NCBI RefSeq assembly: GCF_050613185.1
Contig: NZ_CP192511.1
Span: 2,170,001 to 2,234,000, forward strand
Source: Chelonobacter sp050613185
GTDB lineage: Bacteria; Pseudomonadota; Gammaproteobacteria; Enterobacterales; Pasteurellaceae
Reading direction: 5' to 3'
Length of the DNA: 64,000 bases
In this document: one piece after another, positions 34,196-43,502 of the stretch
How the letters are laid out: each line of letters opens with the position of its first letter
Position numbering within the stretch: position 1 is the first letter of the stretch
Position numbers and translations under genes: made by a program
Notes under the pieces: model-generated
Seen by the model: only the letters and a program-made list of their open reading frames with translations
Told to the model about the DNA's origin: nothing
The model's database searches: none

Positions 34196-34863
34196 GCCGC
34201 CTCCCTTTCAAAACGGGTAAAACGCTTTTCTAGGTAGGCGATACCGATTTTGCTGAGAATCGTGACCGCAAGGTAGAGCAGCGCAGCAATACCGTACCAA
34301 GTAAAGGGTTGATGGGTGTTCGCGTTGCTTAATTCCGCTTGGCGCATTAAATCATTCACCCCGATTAACGACACCAGTGCGGTATCTTTCAATAAGATCA
34401 ACCATTGGTTGCTCAAACCCGGTAGGGCATGGCGCCACACTTGCGGCATAATAATCGACATAAAGGCTTGCGCGCGACTTAACCCCAATGCCGACGCCGA
34501 TTCCCATTGTCCGAGCGGAATGGCTTGAATCGCACCGCGCAGCGATTGCGAGGCGTAAGCGGCAAAGATAATCGCCAACGCGACCACACCCGACCAAAAC
34601 GGGCTGAATTCAACGAAATCGCCGGTTAAAATGAATAATACTTGAGTGGAACCGAAGTAGATCAGCAAGACCACTAAAATTTCCGGTAAGCCGCGTAATA
34701 AGGTTAAAAAAACGGAGGTGGCGTTGCGAATGCAGCGAATTTTTGCGGTTTCAAACACCACAAAAACCATCGACATCATCAAGCCGAGAATTAGGGCGCA
34801 CACAGCCAACCCTAAGGTCATTAGGGTGGCCGAAAACATCAGTGAAAGAAAATTGCTAAACAT
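34192..34863 (-). CDS. artQ: Arginine ABC transporter permease ArtQ
   Basis: The partner permease of ArtM, 223 residues, five spans, with its own EAA loop (SASALGLSRAQAFMSIIMPQVWRHALP). It starts 9 nt after the binding-protein gene and overlaps artM by 4 nt, which implies tight co-translation. The two permeases form the heterodimeric channel served by ArtP. Confidence 0.92.
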   Translation of the reverse strand: MFSNFLSLMFSATLMTLGLAVCALILGLMMSMVFVVFETAKIRCIRNATSVFLTLLRGLPEILVVLLIYFGSTQVLFILTGDFVEFSPFWSGVVALAIIFAAYASQSLRGAIQAIPLGQWESASALGLSRAQAFMSIIMPQVWRHALPGLSNQWLILLKDTALVSLIGVNDLMRQAELSNANTHQPFTWYGIAALLYLAVTILSKIGIAYLEKRFTRFEREAA

Positions 34864-34872
34864 CGCTTATGC

Positions 34873-35592
34873 TTATTTTCCTGACATCCAAGTGTCATAG
34901 ATTTTTTGGTATTCGCCGTTGGCTTTAATCGCCGCCAAGCCTTTGTTCAATTCCGCCAGTAATTCCGTGCTGGCTTGATTGACCGCAATCCCTAAACCGT
35001 TACCGAAATATTTCGGATCGGTCACTTTTTCACCGACAAATGCCAGACTGTCGTCGGTTTTCATCCAGTCGGCAAGCACCGCGGTATCGCCGAAAATAAT
35101 ATCGATACGTCCGTTTTTCAGATCTAAAATCGCACTTTGCAGGGTGGTATAGGATTTGGCGCTGTATTGTTTACCGTTTGCCGCAATATATTGCTGGAAC
35201 GTGGTGCCGTTTTGTACGCCGATATTTTTCGCGTTGTTCAGATCCGCTTTGCCTTTCACGGCGATAAAGCTGGCGGAGCTGTCATAGTACGGATCACTGA
35301 AGCTCACTTGTTTGGCGCGTTCTTCGGTGATGTCAATTGCCGAAATCGCCGCGTCAAAGCGTTTGAATTTCAAGCTTGGGATCAAGCTGTCAAAGGCATG
35401 GCTTTGGAATTGGCAGTTGGCTTGAATTTGCGCACAGATCGCATTGGCAATATCGATGTCAAAACCCACGATTTTGCCGTTGGAATCGGTGTTTTCAAAC
35501 GGCGGATAAGTCGGTTCGGTGGCAAAAGTGATATCTAATGCATTGGCAGAGAAAGCGGTTGCCAAAAGTGCGGTCGCCAGTAATTTTTTCAT
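34873..35592 (-). CDS. artI: Arginine-binding periplasmic protein
   Basis: The solute receptor of the Art system. The 239-residue protein has a signal peptide ending in FSANA, then the family 3 binding-protein signature GFDIDIANAICAQIQANC and the LDLKNGRIDIIFGDTA ligand-site segment. E. coli has ArtI and ArtJ; only one copy is present here, so ArtI/ArtJ cannot be told apart. It lies between artP and artQ with a 44-bp gap after artP. Confidence 0.9.
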   Translation of the reverse strand: MKKLLATALLATAFSANALDITFATEPTYPPFENTDSNGKIVGFDIDIANAICAQIQANCQFQSHAFDSLIPSLKFKRFDAAISAIDITEERAKQVSFSDPYYDSSASFIAVKGKADLNNAKNIGVQNGTTFQQYIAANGKQYSAKSYTTLQSAILDLKNGRIDIIFGDTAVLADWMKTDDSLAFVGEKVTDPKYFGNGLGIAVNQASTELLAELNKGLAAIKANGEYQKIYDTWMSGK

Positions 35593-35636
35593 GGTAAGCT
35601 CCTTAATATCAGAAGAAAAAGAGAAGTAAAATTGAA

Positions 35637-36365
35637 TTAATGCGATAAATAATGGGAAAACGCAGCCGTTTTCGGATTATGGAAACAATCGGCGCCGCCC
35701 ATTTCAATAATTTTGCCTTGTTCCATATAAATGACTTTGGTCGCCACTTTACGCGCGACCGCCACTTCATGGGTGACAATGACTTGGGTAATGCCGGTTT
35801 GCTGTAATTCTTGAATAATCGACACCACCTGTGCGGTGATTTCCGGATCGAGGGCGGCGGTCGGTTCGTCAAACAGCAATACTTGCGGTTTCATCATTAA
35901 GGCGCGTGCAATCGCCACCCGCTGTTGCTGCCCGCCGGACAGATGTAACGGAAAACGGCCGGCGTGGTCTTCCACTCGTAAACGTTTTAGTAAACCTTGC
36001 GCGCGTTCCACCGCTTCGGCTTTGCTTAAACCCAAGACTTTCATCGGCGCTTCGATCAGATTTTCCAACACGGTATAGTGCGGCCACAGATTATATTGCT
36101 GAAACACCATGCCGACATCTTGCCGCAATTTGCGGATTTTTTTCGCCTCGGTGTTGGCGGATAACTCAAATTGATTCCCGGCAATCGTCAGCTGACCGCT
36201 CTTTGGCACTTCCAACAGATTCAAAGTGCGGATCAGCGTACTTTTGCCCGCGCCGCTCGGTCCAAGCAACACGATGATGTCACCGTCTTGCGATTCAAAA
36301 TTGATGTCAAACAGGGCTTGTTTGCTGCCGTAGAAAAAGTTTAGATTTTTAATACTGATCGTCAT
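35637..36365 (-). CDS. artP: Arginine ABC transporter ATP-binding protein
   Basis: The ATPase of the Art importer. The 242-residue protein has Walker A GPSGAGKST, Q-loop VGMVFQQYNLWPH, signature LSGGQQQRVAIARAL, Walker B VLLFDEPTAALDPE and the switch histidine VTHEVAVA. It is the first gene of the operon artP-artI-artQ-artM. Possible ArgR-type sites lie upstream. Length matches E. coli ArtP. Confidence 0.95.
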   Translation of the reverse strand: MTISIKNLNFFYGSKQALFDINFESQDGDIIVLLGPSGAGKSTLIRTLNLLEVPKSGQLTIAGNQFELSANTEAKKIRKLRQDVGMVFQQYNLWPHYTVLENLIEAPMKVLGLSKAEAVERAQGLLKRLRVEDHAGRFPLHLSGGQQQRVAIARALMMKPQVLLFDEPTAALDPEITAQVVSIIQELQQTGITQVIVTHEVAVARKVATKVIYMEQGKIIEMGGADCFHNPKTAAFSHYLSH

Positions 36366-36428
36366 GTTGCCAAAGTATCTGCCAAGTGAAAGAAATAATG
36401 CGAAATGGTAATAATAAAAGCGGTTTCA

Positions 36429-36476
36429 TGCAAATAAAATTTCATAAAAAGCGAGCAAAGTCGCATAAAAATTCAG
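36429..36476 (-). promoter_or_regulatory. Possible ArgR-box pair upstream of artP
   Basis: Two AT-rich imperfect palindromes resemble the ARG box TGAATAATTATTCA: TGCAAATAAAATTTCA (36429-36444) and CGCATAAAAATTCA (36462-36475). Centres are about 32 bp apart, not the usual 21, so the match is weak. It is suggested mainly by the function of the operon. Confidence 0.3.
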
Positions 36477-36529
36477 ATTTGACGCATGAAATTTAAAATT
36501 GTTTAAAATGGCAGCAGTGGTTTAGACCG

Positions 36530-36561
36530 GAATAAAAAGGGGGAAGTTAAACTTCCCCATC
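36530..36561 (-). repeat. Left copy of a 32-bp direct repeat (contains a terminator), end of the sialidase island
   Basis: Identical over 32 bases to 43503-43534. It contains GGGGAAG and CTTCCCC arms around a short loop, with a T-run on the minus-strand side, so it probably terminates the sialidase transcript. The second copy is the terminator of the yebE-like gene. Confidence 0.85.
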
Positions 36562-36588
36562 AATCAATTGATCCGCCTGATTGCCATG
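36560..36588 (-). pseudogene. 29-bp remnant of the yebE-like gene
   Basis: Matches 43746-43774, inside the yebE-like coding sequence, at 28 of 29 bases and in the same orientation. It directly adjoins the duplicated terminator, as if about 210 bp between them had been deleted. It is a fossil of a second yebE copy on the far side of the sialidase island. Confidence 0.75.
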
Positions 36589-36606
36589 TGATCTGACCCC
36601 AAAAAC

Positions 36607-39600
36607 TTAGAACATATATTTTATATTGGCAGAGAGATTGCGATTATTAACAGCGTTATCCGACAATTTACGCTGATAACCGACCGCAACGCCGAGCGTG
36701 AGTTTTGGCATGATTCGATATTCTGCCGCGGCCTCAAGATTAAGCGAGTTGCCTAAGCCACCGGAGGTGAAGGTTTTTTCGGTAATGGCAGATCGCACCA
36801 ACAAATCCCCTTTACTGTTGCTATTGTGTTGATAATAGCCATCTAAGCCCAAGGTAAGGCTATCAATGTGCCAACTTGCACTTAAACCGAGATTGGTCGT
36901 AACAGCATTGATGGTGTCGTGGTCAAGTTTAAATAGCTTACTGTCGGATTTCAGGTTCAGGCGTTGGAACTGCACGTTTAACTTCGGCATTAAATCAAGC
37001 GTGCCAAGGTTAAAATGATAGCCGATTTCCGAACCGAAACGTAAGGCGTTGGCTTTCAGTGTGGATTTATCTTCACCGGCTTGAATATTGCCTTTGTGGT
37101 GTTGATAGCCGCCGTCCAAGGCAAAGTAGACATCGCCGAACTGTTGCGCGAATTTCATATTTGCGCCGTAGGTGGTGTAGTTGCCGCTGCTTACGCCGTC
37201 AGCTGCCTGCGGCTTGATGTTGTATTTGCCGTGATTGACCGCAACATACAACGCGCGGTCTTGCTGCTCAGATTGCCATAGTTTGCCGCCGAGTATCCAG
37301 CCGTTGTAGTTCGAATCGGCATTGTAGCCGTAATCCGCAAAAGCGGTGGACGATTTATATTCCGTTTTGCCGTTGAGATAGGCAACAAACATATTTTGTC
37401 CGTTATCCAGAGTATTGTTGAGCGATGGCGAACTGTTGCGTTGGAAGTTCTGATAAACCGTATTATTGTGGCTCAAAATAAGATCCGAGGCGACAATGTG
37501 CGATGGCAGTAGCGGATTGATTTGCGCGCGGTAATTGCTTTTTGCGGCAGCGGTTGTTGCTGTCACTGATGGTGTTTCCGTTTTGGCTTCGACCGCAGTC
37601 GCAGTAGTCTCAGAAACGGTCGTAGCCGTAGCGGCTGTTTCCGTTACCGTCGTTATCGGCGAATCGCCTTGCGCATTAATCAAACGGGTTTGTAAGCGAT
37701 AATCATAGAAATCAGCGTGTTTATCGTTGACTTTGTTTTCGCTCGCCGCTGCCGCCCCTTTATCAAAAGCGACAAGGGTGTAGTGGAACAGATCGTTGTG
37801 ATCGGCTAATTTAAAGGCGTCAAGGCGAGCGTTGCCGCCGACTTGAATTAACGAAATTCCTTCGTGATTATCATAAGCCCCGTTATTGTTTTGATCAGAT
37901 TGCCCATTCACCGAGCCGAGCAGGGATAAATTGACCGCCGTGGTGTGCGTACCGCTGACATCGCCACGGATTAACAGCTGATCGTGCGCCCAATCCCGCA
38001 TATTTTCACTCACATTGTTAACACGCAAATGTACCGAACCACCATTGGCTTCCAGTGAACCGACTTTTAACGCACTAAATTCGGTTAAAGCGCGGCGTGT
38101 ACGACGGCGATTTTCCGTCGGCATTTCAGCGGAGAGTGTCGCACCGTCGTTTAAAACGAGATGATTCACCTCACCGGTTGTAAAGAGCGTACCGCCGTTG
38201 AGAATCAATTTGCCTTCTTTCATGTTGGCAGCCAGTGCCAATGAACCGGCGTTCAGCACAATGCTTTCGGCTTTGAGATTTTCAGCGGAGAGTGAAAATA
38301 ATCCCTCGCCATTTTTGGTGATGTTGCCCGCAAGATTGATGGTTTGCGCAGAAAGTGCGGTATTTTGCTCACTCTTCACCACCACGTTCGATCCGTTATC
38401 GCCGGAAAGGGTGTTTTCAATGGTTACGGAGGTATTGCCTTGTAGGGTTAAGGTGGCTTTTTCTAAGTTGATTTGCTTCGTGGAAGCTTCATTTCCTGCG
38501 TAAGTTAAATTGGCTTGCGTCACGTTCACCGTATTTAATGTGATATTTTTGCTGAGGGTTAAATTCTCATTCACCTTCAGATCGAGGTCGTTGAGGGAGT
38601 CGTTCAACCGGATTATATCGGAATCCATCACAAATCCGCCAATCGGTGCGTCGATTGGTTCGATAATATCGGAATTCATTACAAACTCTTCAAGTGCGGT
38701 TTCTGTCGGTTCAATCATTGCTGAATCCATCGTGATTTCTTTTTTCGAATCGGGAGTCGGAATGTAGAGCAATTCGCCCTCTTTAAGCATTGCCGAATCC
38801 GTTGCAATTTCCGGTTTGCGCATCAGGGTTGATAATGGATTGCCATGCATATCAATCAAACGCGTTTGCAAGCGGTAATCATAGAAATCGCGCCCGCCGC
38901 TGCCAAGCTTGTTTTCGCTTGCTAATGCTACGCCTTTGTCAAAGGCAACGAGCGTATAGTTGAATAAATCGCCACTCAAGACATTATTATTACGCAATTG
39001 AAACGCGCCCAATTCCGTATTGCCATCGATTTGAATTAACGAAATCCCTTCATCTGCGTCGTACCAGCCGTTATTATTCACATCTGAATTTGGATATTTT
39101 GTGCCGAGCAATGCTACATCAACCGGAATAGGTTGTTCACTTTGATTGGTTAAATCGCCGCTGATTTTAAGAAAATCGTGCTGCCAAGTTGTCATGTCGT
39201 CGCTGATATTATTGACACGCAAGACCGCACTCGCCCCTTGGTTGATGATGTCGCTGAAGCTCAAGGTTTTTGCTGCGAACGGAAGTGCGGTTTCACCGCC
39301 ATTTTCAGGTGCGGTAAAGCCGTGGTTTGGCGCAATAGTCGAATCCGCCTGCCATGTCATTGCGGAGGTGACATTACCGTTGCCGCTTAAGGTTGTGCCG
39401 GTAGCAAGGTTGAATGTTTTTGCATTCACCGTGGCTTCATCAAGCTCTAACATGCCTTGATTAATGGCAATATTGCCGTCGGTTAAATTGACATTGCCCG
39501 AAAGCTGCAATAGCCCCTTGCCCGATTTCGTAAGCGTGCCTGCGCCGCTAAGGGTTTCGGTGGATAAGCTAACCAAGCCGCCTTGCTCGGCATTGACCGC

Positions 39601-42507
39601 AAGGGTTGCGCCCTGAGCCAAGGTGACGGCTTTGGCGACAACAGTTGTGCCGCTTTCCAATTGTAGTGTGGCGGTTGTGCCAAGTTTGGTGTTTTCGGCG
39701 AAGTGAATGCCGTTTTGTTTATAAATGATTTTGCCGGTTTTTACATCAATTTCATTCAGTACCGTTGCGCCGTTGATGGCAAGTGTAGAATTTTCGCCGT
39801 CAGGGTTATAAATCAGGTTTACATTCGGCTGCTCATTTTCGCCAACGCCGCCCAAATTGCCATTGATGGTGTGCTGACCGCCTGCATTGTAAACCAGCGT
39901 TGCGGTTTGTTCACCGCTGTTGATAAAATTCCCATTAATTGTTTCTGCGTATAAGCCGGTGGTTGGCGCGTCGGAAGTGGCTTTATTGACGGTGATTGTA
40001 TTGCCGTTGAGATCAACTTTGCCGCCCTCTAAGATTAATTTGTCATACGGCAATTGGTTGTTATCGCCCAAACGAACCGTTGCGCCTTGTTTGACGGTGA
40101 CTTCGGCGTAGGCTTGTACTTTGCCGTTATCATCGGCAGTCTGTTTTAAGGTCGCCGTGCCTTCTTCGATCACCAATTTAGCCGCATTTTCGCCCGTGCC
40201 GACTTTCACCATTTCACCGTCGCCGATTTTGTAGAAGGTTTCGGCGCGGTCGCTGGTTAGGGAAACGTCTAAATGTTCAGTACTGCGTTTATCTCGATAA
40301 ATTCGATTTTCTGACCAAACAATTTCTTGTAAGTTTAAGCGTACATATTGGATTTTCTCTGCACTTTCTTCATAGAGCAAGCCAATTGAGCCATCAGGTA
40401 ATTCCGTTAGGCTATTGTAACCATAATTGCCAGTGGCAATAGTAGCATTATATTTCCATTTTATTGAGCCGTCTTCTTGCACTTCCCCTAACCAGACCAT
40501 GCCGTTAATTCGAGAACGAGAGGCAGAGTGCGGATTGGCAAAAACCAAATATTCTTTACCATTGATTTTTTTCGAATATTTAATGACGGACATTTGAGAA
40601 TAAGGATCAAGTAAAATATCATCGGAAATAATGGTTTTTTGCCAAGTATAGCCGCCATCTTTACTGGTTGAAATTTGTACTCGACCATTTAAATTACGTG
40701 AAAATAATTTTAGATCACCACTATCTAATTCAACCACTTGTGATTCAGTTAATTGTTTCCAATCATCATTTAAAAGACGAGAGCCACCTGAAGAAGCCAA
40801 ACGACGATCATTTGGTGATTCGCCTCGTTCCCATGTATTACCGCCATCTTTACTGATAATTAATGCGGCAGATTGTTTATTATTACTATTAGTATAGTAG
40901 ACAGGCATAATTAGCGTGCCATCTTTTAGCTGAATACCTGTTCCCGGACCAGTACCTAAAAAACGCATCCAATCTGCTTTTACTTGCGGGGTAAGATCGA
41001 CGGGGCTTGACCAAGTTGCACCGTTATCATCACTGTGTGTCAGCCATAAATAACTGGTAATTTGCACTTTTAACGGAGCGGCATCACTTCCTTGTTGCGC
41101 CGTTTGTAAAAAAACATTGCCTAATCGTTCAGTGCCGCGATATAAATCACCAAGATCTTTAAAGCCTCTAGTGGCATCGCCTTCAACAATCACTTTATAT
41201 TCAGTCGGTTGGTGGTCTTCATTATAAACTACACCATTTTCGCGAACGGTATATTGTGCGCCATCAGCTCCAGTTAATATACGGTAGTAGCTATCTTTGA
41301 TTTTTTTATAGCCTGTACCTTCTGATGAGTGATCTTTATTTATACCAAAGAACCCCTGAGTTTCAGGGAACATGTCAATCAACATGAAAATACGTCCAGA
41401 TGTTTTATCTTGTAACATCAGTGGATCGATTAAAAATGCAGCGTTAGCACTGCCATAAGTTTGACTGACAAGGTCGATAATCACTTGATCATCTTGCCAT
41501 GTTTTTCCGCCATCAAGACTACGACGGATTACGGTATCAATATTGCCCCAGTCTGCAGCATGTTGATGACGTTTATCAATTGCCGCAATAACAACGCCGT
41601 CATTAGTGGTTAAAAGTGCTGGGATACGGTAATTATTCGCATCGCCTTGACCTTTTTGAAAGAGCGGTTCTTTTGCACTCATATAAGAGCCAAGTTGGCT
41701 ATGTTTAGCAGAAGCATATTTTATATTGTCGGCTTCTTTTTCAAGGTAAGCATTATATTCAAAAACATAGTTTTTGGTTAATTTATCATGTTCCGCTTTC
41801 ACTTCTTCTGCGGTTAATACTTTTGATTCCGCACCCGCATAATAAACATTACCGCTAAAGGTCATTTCACGCGTACCGCTTGCGCGTTTTGTGCGTCCAA
41901 CATAAGCAGCATCTAGCCCTTCAATATCTTTAAAAAATTTTGTATCGCCGTTATATGTTTTTTGTAAAGTACCATTGACATAAATCATGATTTTTTTATT
42001 TGTTTTATCAAAGGTATAAGTGACTGTGGTGAATTCGTTGTCATTTCTTGCGATATCAGCAGTGACGAGTTGATTATTTGGAATTAAATTCGTACTTTTT
42101 CTAATTTCAATTCCGAAAGCATCACTACTAGCTTTTCGGTTTACATAGAAAAGAATATAGTCATTATCTTTTTTTGAGTTTGAAACACCTAATAATGCGG
42201 TTAATTGCGTAGCTTCAGAATTTTTAAAACGAAATGTCAGTGAACCACTTTCTAGCTGAAAGGCATTTTGTGCAGTAAAGGTATCCGTTACATTAATTGG
42301 AGAACTAAACGGTGTTAAAGCACTATAAGTAAAGATAGAAGGAATTGTAGTGCTTGCGGTTACAGATTTTTCGGTTGTTGAGGGAGTAATTAAGTTAGAC
42401 TCAGCAAACACACCGGCAGCAAAAAAGGAAGAAATTAAAATCGCCAGTGAGGACTTTTTAAGTAAACTGACTGGATTTGTATTGGAATAGATAGCGATTT
42501 GTTTCAT
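36607..42507 (-). CDS. Sialidase autotransporter (NanB-like), mosaic, 1966 residues
   Basis: A surface or secreted exo-sialidase. From the ATG at 42507 (GAGG six bases upstream) come a signal peptide (cleavage near residue 35), a lectin-like N-terminal domain (about 40-245) and a six-bladed sialidase domain. That domain has YRIP at 293-296 and four Asp boxes: SLDGGKTW 330, SDDNGATW 492, SKDGGNTW 552, SKDGGYTW 615. A beta-helix-like passenger follows from about 800, two homologous modules of about 130 residues (1093-1224 and 1487-1617), and a C-terminal outer-membrane barrel ending in F. It resembles Pasteurella multocida NanB, but as I recall that protein is only about half as long. The first 750 codons are AT-rich and contain no uptake signal; the rest contains several. 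Confidence 0.9.
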   Translation of the reverse strand: MKQIAIYSNTNPVSLLKKSSLAILISSFFAAGVFAESNLITPSTTEKSVTASTTIPSIFTYSALTPFSSPINVTDTFTAQNAFQLESGSLTFRFKNSEATQLTALLGVSNSKKDNDYILFYVNRKASSDAFGIEIRKSTNLIPNNQLVTADIARNDNEFTTVTYTFDKTNKKIMIYVNGTLQKTYNGDTKFFKDIEGLDAAYVGRTKRASGTREMTFSGNVYYAGAESKVLTAEEVKAEHDKLTKNYVFEYNAYLEKEADNIKYASAKHSQLGSYMSAKEPLFQKGQGDANNYRIPALLTTNDGVVIAAIDKRHQHAADWGNIDTVIRRSLDGGKTWQDDQVIIDLVSQTYGSANAAFLIDPLMLQDKTSGRIFMLIDMFPETQGFFGINKDHSSEGTGYKKIKDSYYRILTGADGAQYTVRENGVVYNEDHQPTEYKVIVEGDATRGFKDLGDLYRGTERLGNVFLQTAQQGSDAAPLKVQITSYLWLTHSDDNGATWSSPVDLTPQVKADWMRFLGTGPGTGIQLKDGTLIMPVYYTNSNNKQSAALIISKDGGNTWERGESPNDRRLASSGGSRLLNDDWKQLTESQVVELDSGDLKLFSRNLNGRVQISTSKDGGYTWQKTIISDDILLDPYSQMSVIKYSKKINGKEYLVFANPHSASRSRINGMVWLGEVQEDGSIKWKYNATIATGNYGYNSLTELPDGSIGLLYEESAEKIQYVRLNLQEIVWSENRIYRDKRSTEHLDVSLTSDRAETFYKIGDGEMVKVGTGENAAKLVIEEGTATLKQTADDNGKVQAYAEVTVKQGATVRLGDNNQLPYDKLILEGGKVDLNGNTITVNKATSDAPTTGLYAETINGNFINSGEQTATLVYNAGGQHTINGNLGGVGENEQPNVNLIYNPDGENSTLAINGATVLNEIDVKTGKIIYKQNGIHFAENTKLGTTATLQLESGTTVVAKAVTLAQGATLAVNAEQGGLVSLSTETLSGAGTLTKSGKGLLQLSGNVNLTDGNIAINQGMLELDEATVNAKTFNLATGTTLSGNGNVTSAMTWQADSTIAPNHGFTAPENGGETALPFAAKTLSFSDIINQGASAVLRVNNISDDMTTWQHDFLKISGDLTNQSEQPIPVDVALLGTKYPNSDVNNNGWYDADEGISLIQIDGNTELGAFQLRNNNVLSGDLFNYTLVAFDKGVALASENKLGSGGRDFYDYRLQTRLIDMHGNPLSTLMRKPEIATDSAMLKEGELLYIPTPDSKKEITMDSAMIEPTETALEEFVMNSDIIEPIDAPIGGFVMDSDIIRLNDSLNDLDLKVNENLTLSKNITLNTVNVTQANLTYAGNEASTKQINLEKATLTLQGNTSVTIENTLSGDNGSNVVVKSEQNTALSAQTINLAGNITKNGEGLFSLSAENLKAESIVLNAGSLALAANMKEGKLILNGGTLFTTGEVNHLVLNDGATLSAEMPTENRRRTRRALTEFSALKVGSLEANGGSVHLRVNNVSENMRDWAHDQLLIRGDVSGTHTTAVNLSLLGSVNGQSDQNNNGAYDNHEGISLIQVGGNARLDAFKLADHNDLFHYTLVAFDKGAAAASENKVNDKHADFYDYRLQTRLINAQGDSPITTVTETAATATTVSETTATAVEAKTETPSVTATTAAAKSNYRAQINPLLPSHIVASDLILSHNNTVYQNFQRNSSPSLNNTLDNGQNMFVAYLNGKTEYKSSTAFADYGYNADSNYNGWILGGKLWQSEQQDRALYVAVNHGKYNIKPQAADGVSSGNYTTYGANMKFAQQFGDVYFALDGGYQHHKGNIQAGEDKSTLKANALRFGSEIGYHFNLGTLDLMPKLNVQFQRLNLKSDSKLFKLDHDTINAVTTNLGLSASWHIDSLTLGLDGYYQHNSNSKGDLLVRSAITEKTFTSGGLGNSLNLEAAAEYRIMPKLTLGVAVGYQRKLSDNAVNNRNLSANIKYMF
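37655..38045 (-). repeat. Passenger module, copy 2 (about 130 residues)
   Basis: Shares with copy 1 the pattern LRVNN-[IV]-S-[DE], a central loop DQNNNGAYDNHEG (from residue 1538), GISLIQ, YTLVAFDKG and FYDYRLQTRLI. The loop resembles a calcium-binding EF-hand/dockerin loop. The module probably corresponds to the pertactin-like folding core just before the barrel. Confidence 0.8.
38835..39230 (-). repeat. Passenger module, copy 1 (about 130 residues)
   Basis: The upstream copy of the module, with DVNNNGWYDADEG from residue 1142. Between the copies lie a degenerate acidic repeat (DSAMLKEG, DSAMIEPT, NSDIIEPI, DSDIIRLN) and a second short beta-helix. Confidence 0.8.
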
Positions 42508-43105
42508 AAAATACCTCAATCGATTGAGTTATAGAAGAATTGATAGGGAATGCTTAATCGTCGATATTTATATGCCGCTCCATAAATGGAGCAATAGCGA
42601 TTCGTAAAAAATGTGATAGTAATCGGTTTTAGAATGAAATGTTTTGTCAGAAATGTGATCCTAATTAAATAAAAAAACGTTATTGCTTTAACTTGTTACA
42701 TTCGTTTTCATTCATACTCATTTTTTGTGACACGAAAAAGGGGAGGATGATAAAATTTAAACACCAAAAATAGTGCGTTTTTGAGTGAGATGAATGATTT
42801 TTGTGTAAACAATGTATGAAATATGTGAACTGCTTAACAATCTATTTTCTTTTTTAAGAAAGTTTATTGATTAAATGAATTAATTTTTTATGATGAATTT
42901 AAATGCATTATTGAAGTGGTAATTGAAGGGATGGTGAGATTTAAACCGCACTTTGATTATTTTGTTAAATAGATCAAGATTAATTTATCTATGTTAGATG
43001 GTTTTTTAACCGTGCTCATTTTATGGAGATGCGTTATTTAAATATGGATATATATCTTAATATATACTTTTAGTCTGCTATGATAAAGCTAAAATGGAGG
43101 GCATC
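42508..43105. other. AT-rich noncoding region upstream of the sialidase
   Basis: About 600 bp without a plausible gene. It must contain the sialidase promoter on the minus strand. Several TGTGA half-sites, one perfect 16-nt palindrome and one exact uptake signal near 42946 are the only recognisable elements. No antitoxin gene precedes the vapC remnant. Confidence 0.5.
42577..42592. promoter_or_regulatory. Perfect palindrome 70 bp upstream of the sialidase
   Basis: GCTCCAT-AA-ATGGAGC has two 7-bp arms. Its position fits an operator of a dimeric regulator of the sialidase promoter, or a 5' untranslated hairpin. Confidence 0.45.
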
Positions 43106-43491
43106 ATGTTAGATACTAATGCCGTCAGCCATTTGTTGCTAGGGCATTCTCTGATACTAAAACGCCTGATGGCAGTGTCAATGGAAAACTTTGTATTTCT
43201 TCGATTACACATGCGGAGTTAATGTATGGTTTGGCGAAACGCAGAAATCCGACAAAATTAGCCAATGCGATCAGAGAATTACTACTTTGTTTGGATATTT
43301 TACCATTCGATCACGCTATTTCTGAAAATTATGGTGAATTTAAAGTGAAAGTGGAAAAATTGGGTAAAAGTCTAGCACCATTAGATATGCAAATTGCTGC
43401 CCATGCGCATAGCTTGCAATATACTTTAATTACTAACGAGCAGGCTTTTTTTCAGATTGATTTTTTAGATATCGAAGATTGGACAAAATGA
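43106..43491 (+). pseudogene. vapC: Frameshifted VapC-family PIN-domain toxin
   Basis: ATG 43106, with GGAGG upstream, opens MLDTNAVSHLLLG, the PIN-domain start with the first catalytic aspartate, then runs into a stop near 43219. The rest of the protein continues in another frame: CISSITHAELMYGLAKRRNP, LDILPFDHAISENYG and LAPLDMQIAAHA with the later acidic residues, ending at 43491. A one-base indel between about 43145 and 43190 explains both parts. VapC toxins are tRNA- or rRNA-cutting RNases. No VapB antitoxin gene is visible upstream, so loss of the toxin may have followed loss of the antitoxin. Confidence 0.85.
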
Positions 43492-43502
43492 CTTTCCAAT
43501 GT

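Noticed and set aside
36583..36600. GGGGTCAGATCACATG as the end of an insertion sequence
   Set aside because: No transposase, no paired inverted end and no target duplication are visible; mentioned only as a hint.
43222..43491. Independent 89-residue PIN-domain gene
   Set aside because: It lacks the first catalytic aspartate, which is present in another frame just upstream; the two parts together form one frameshifted vapC.
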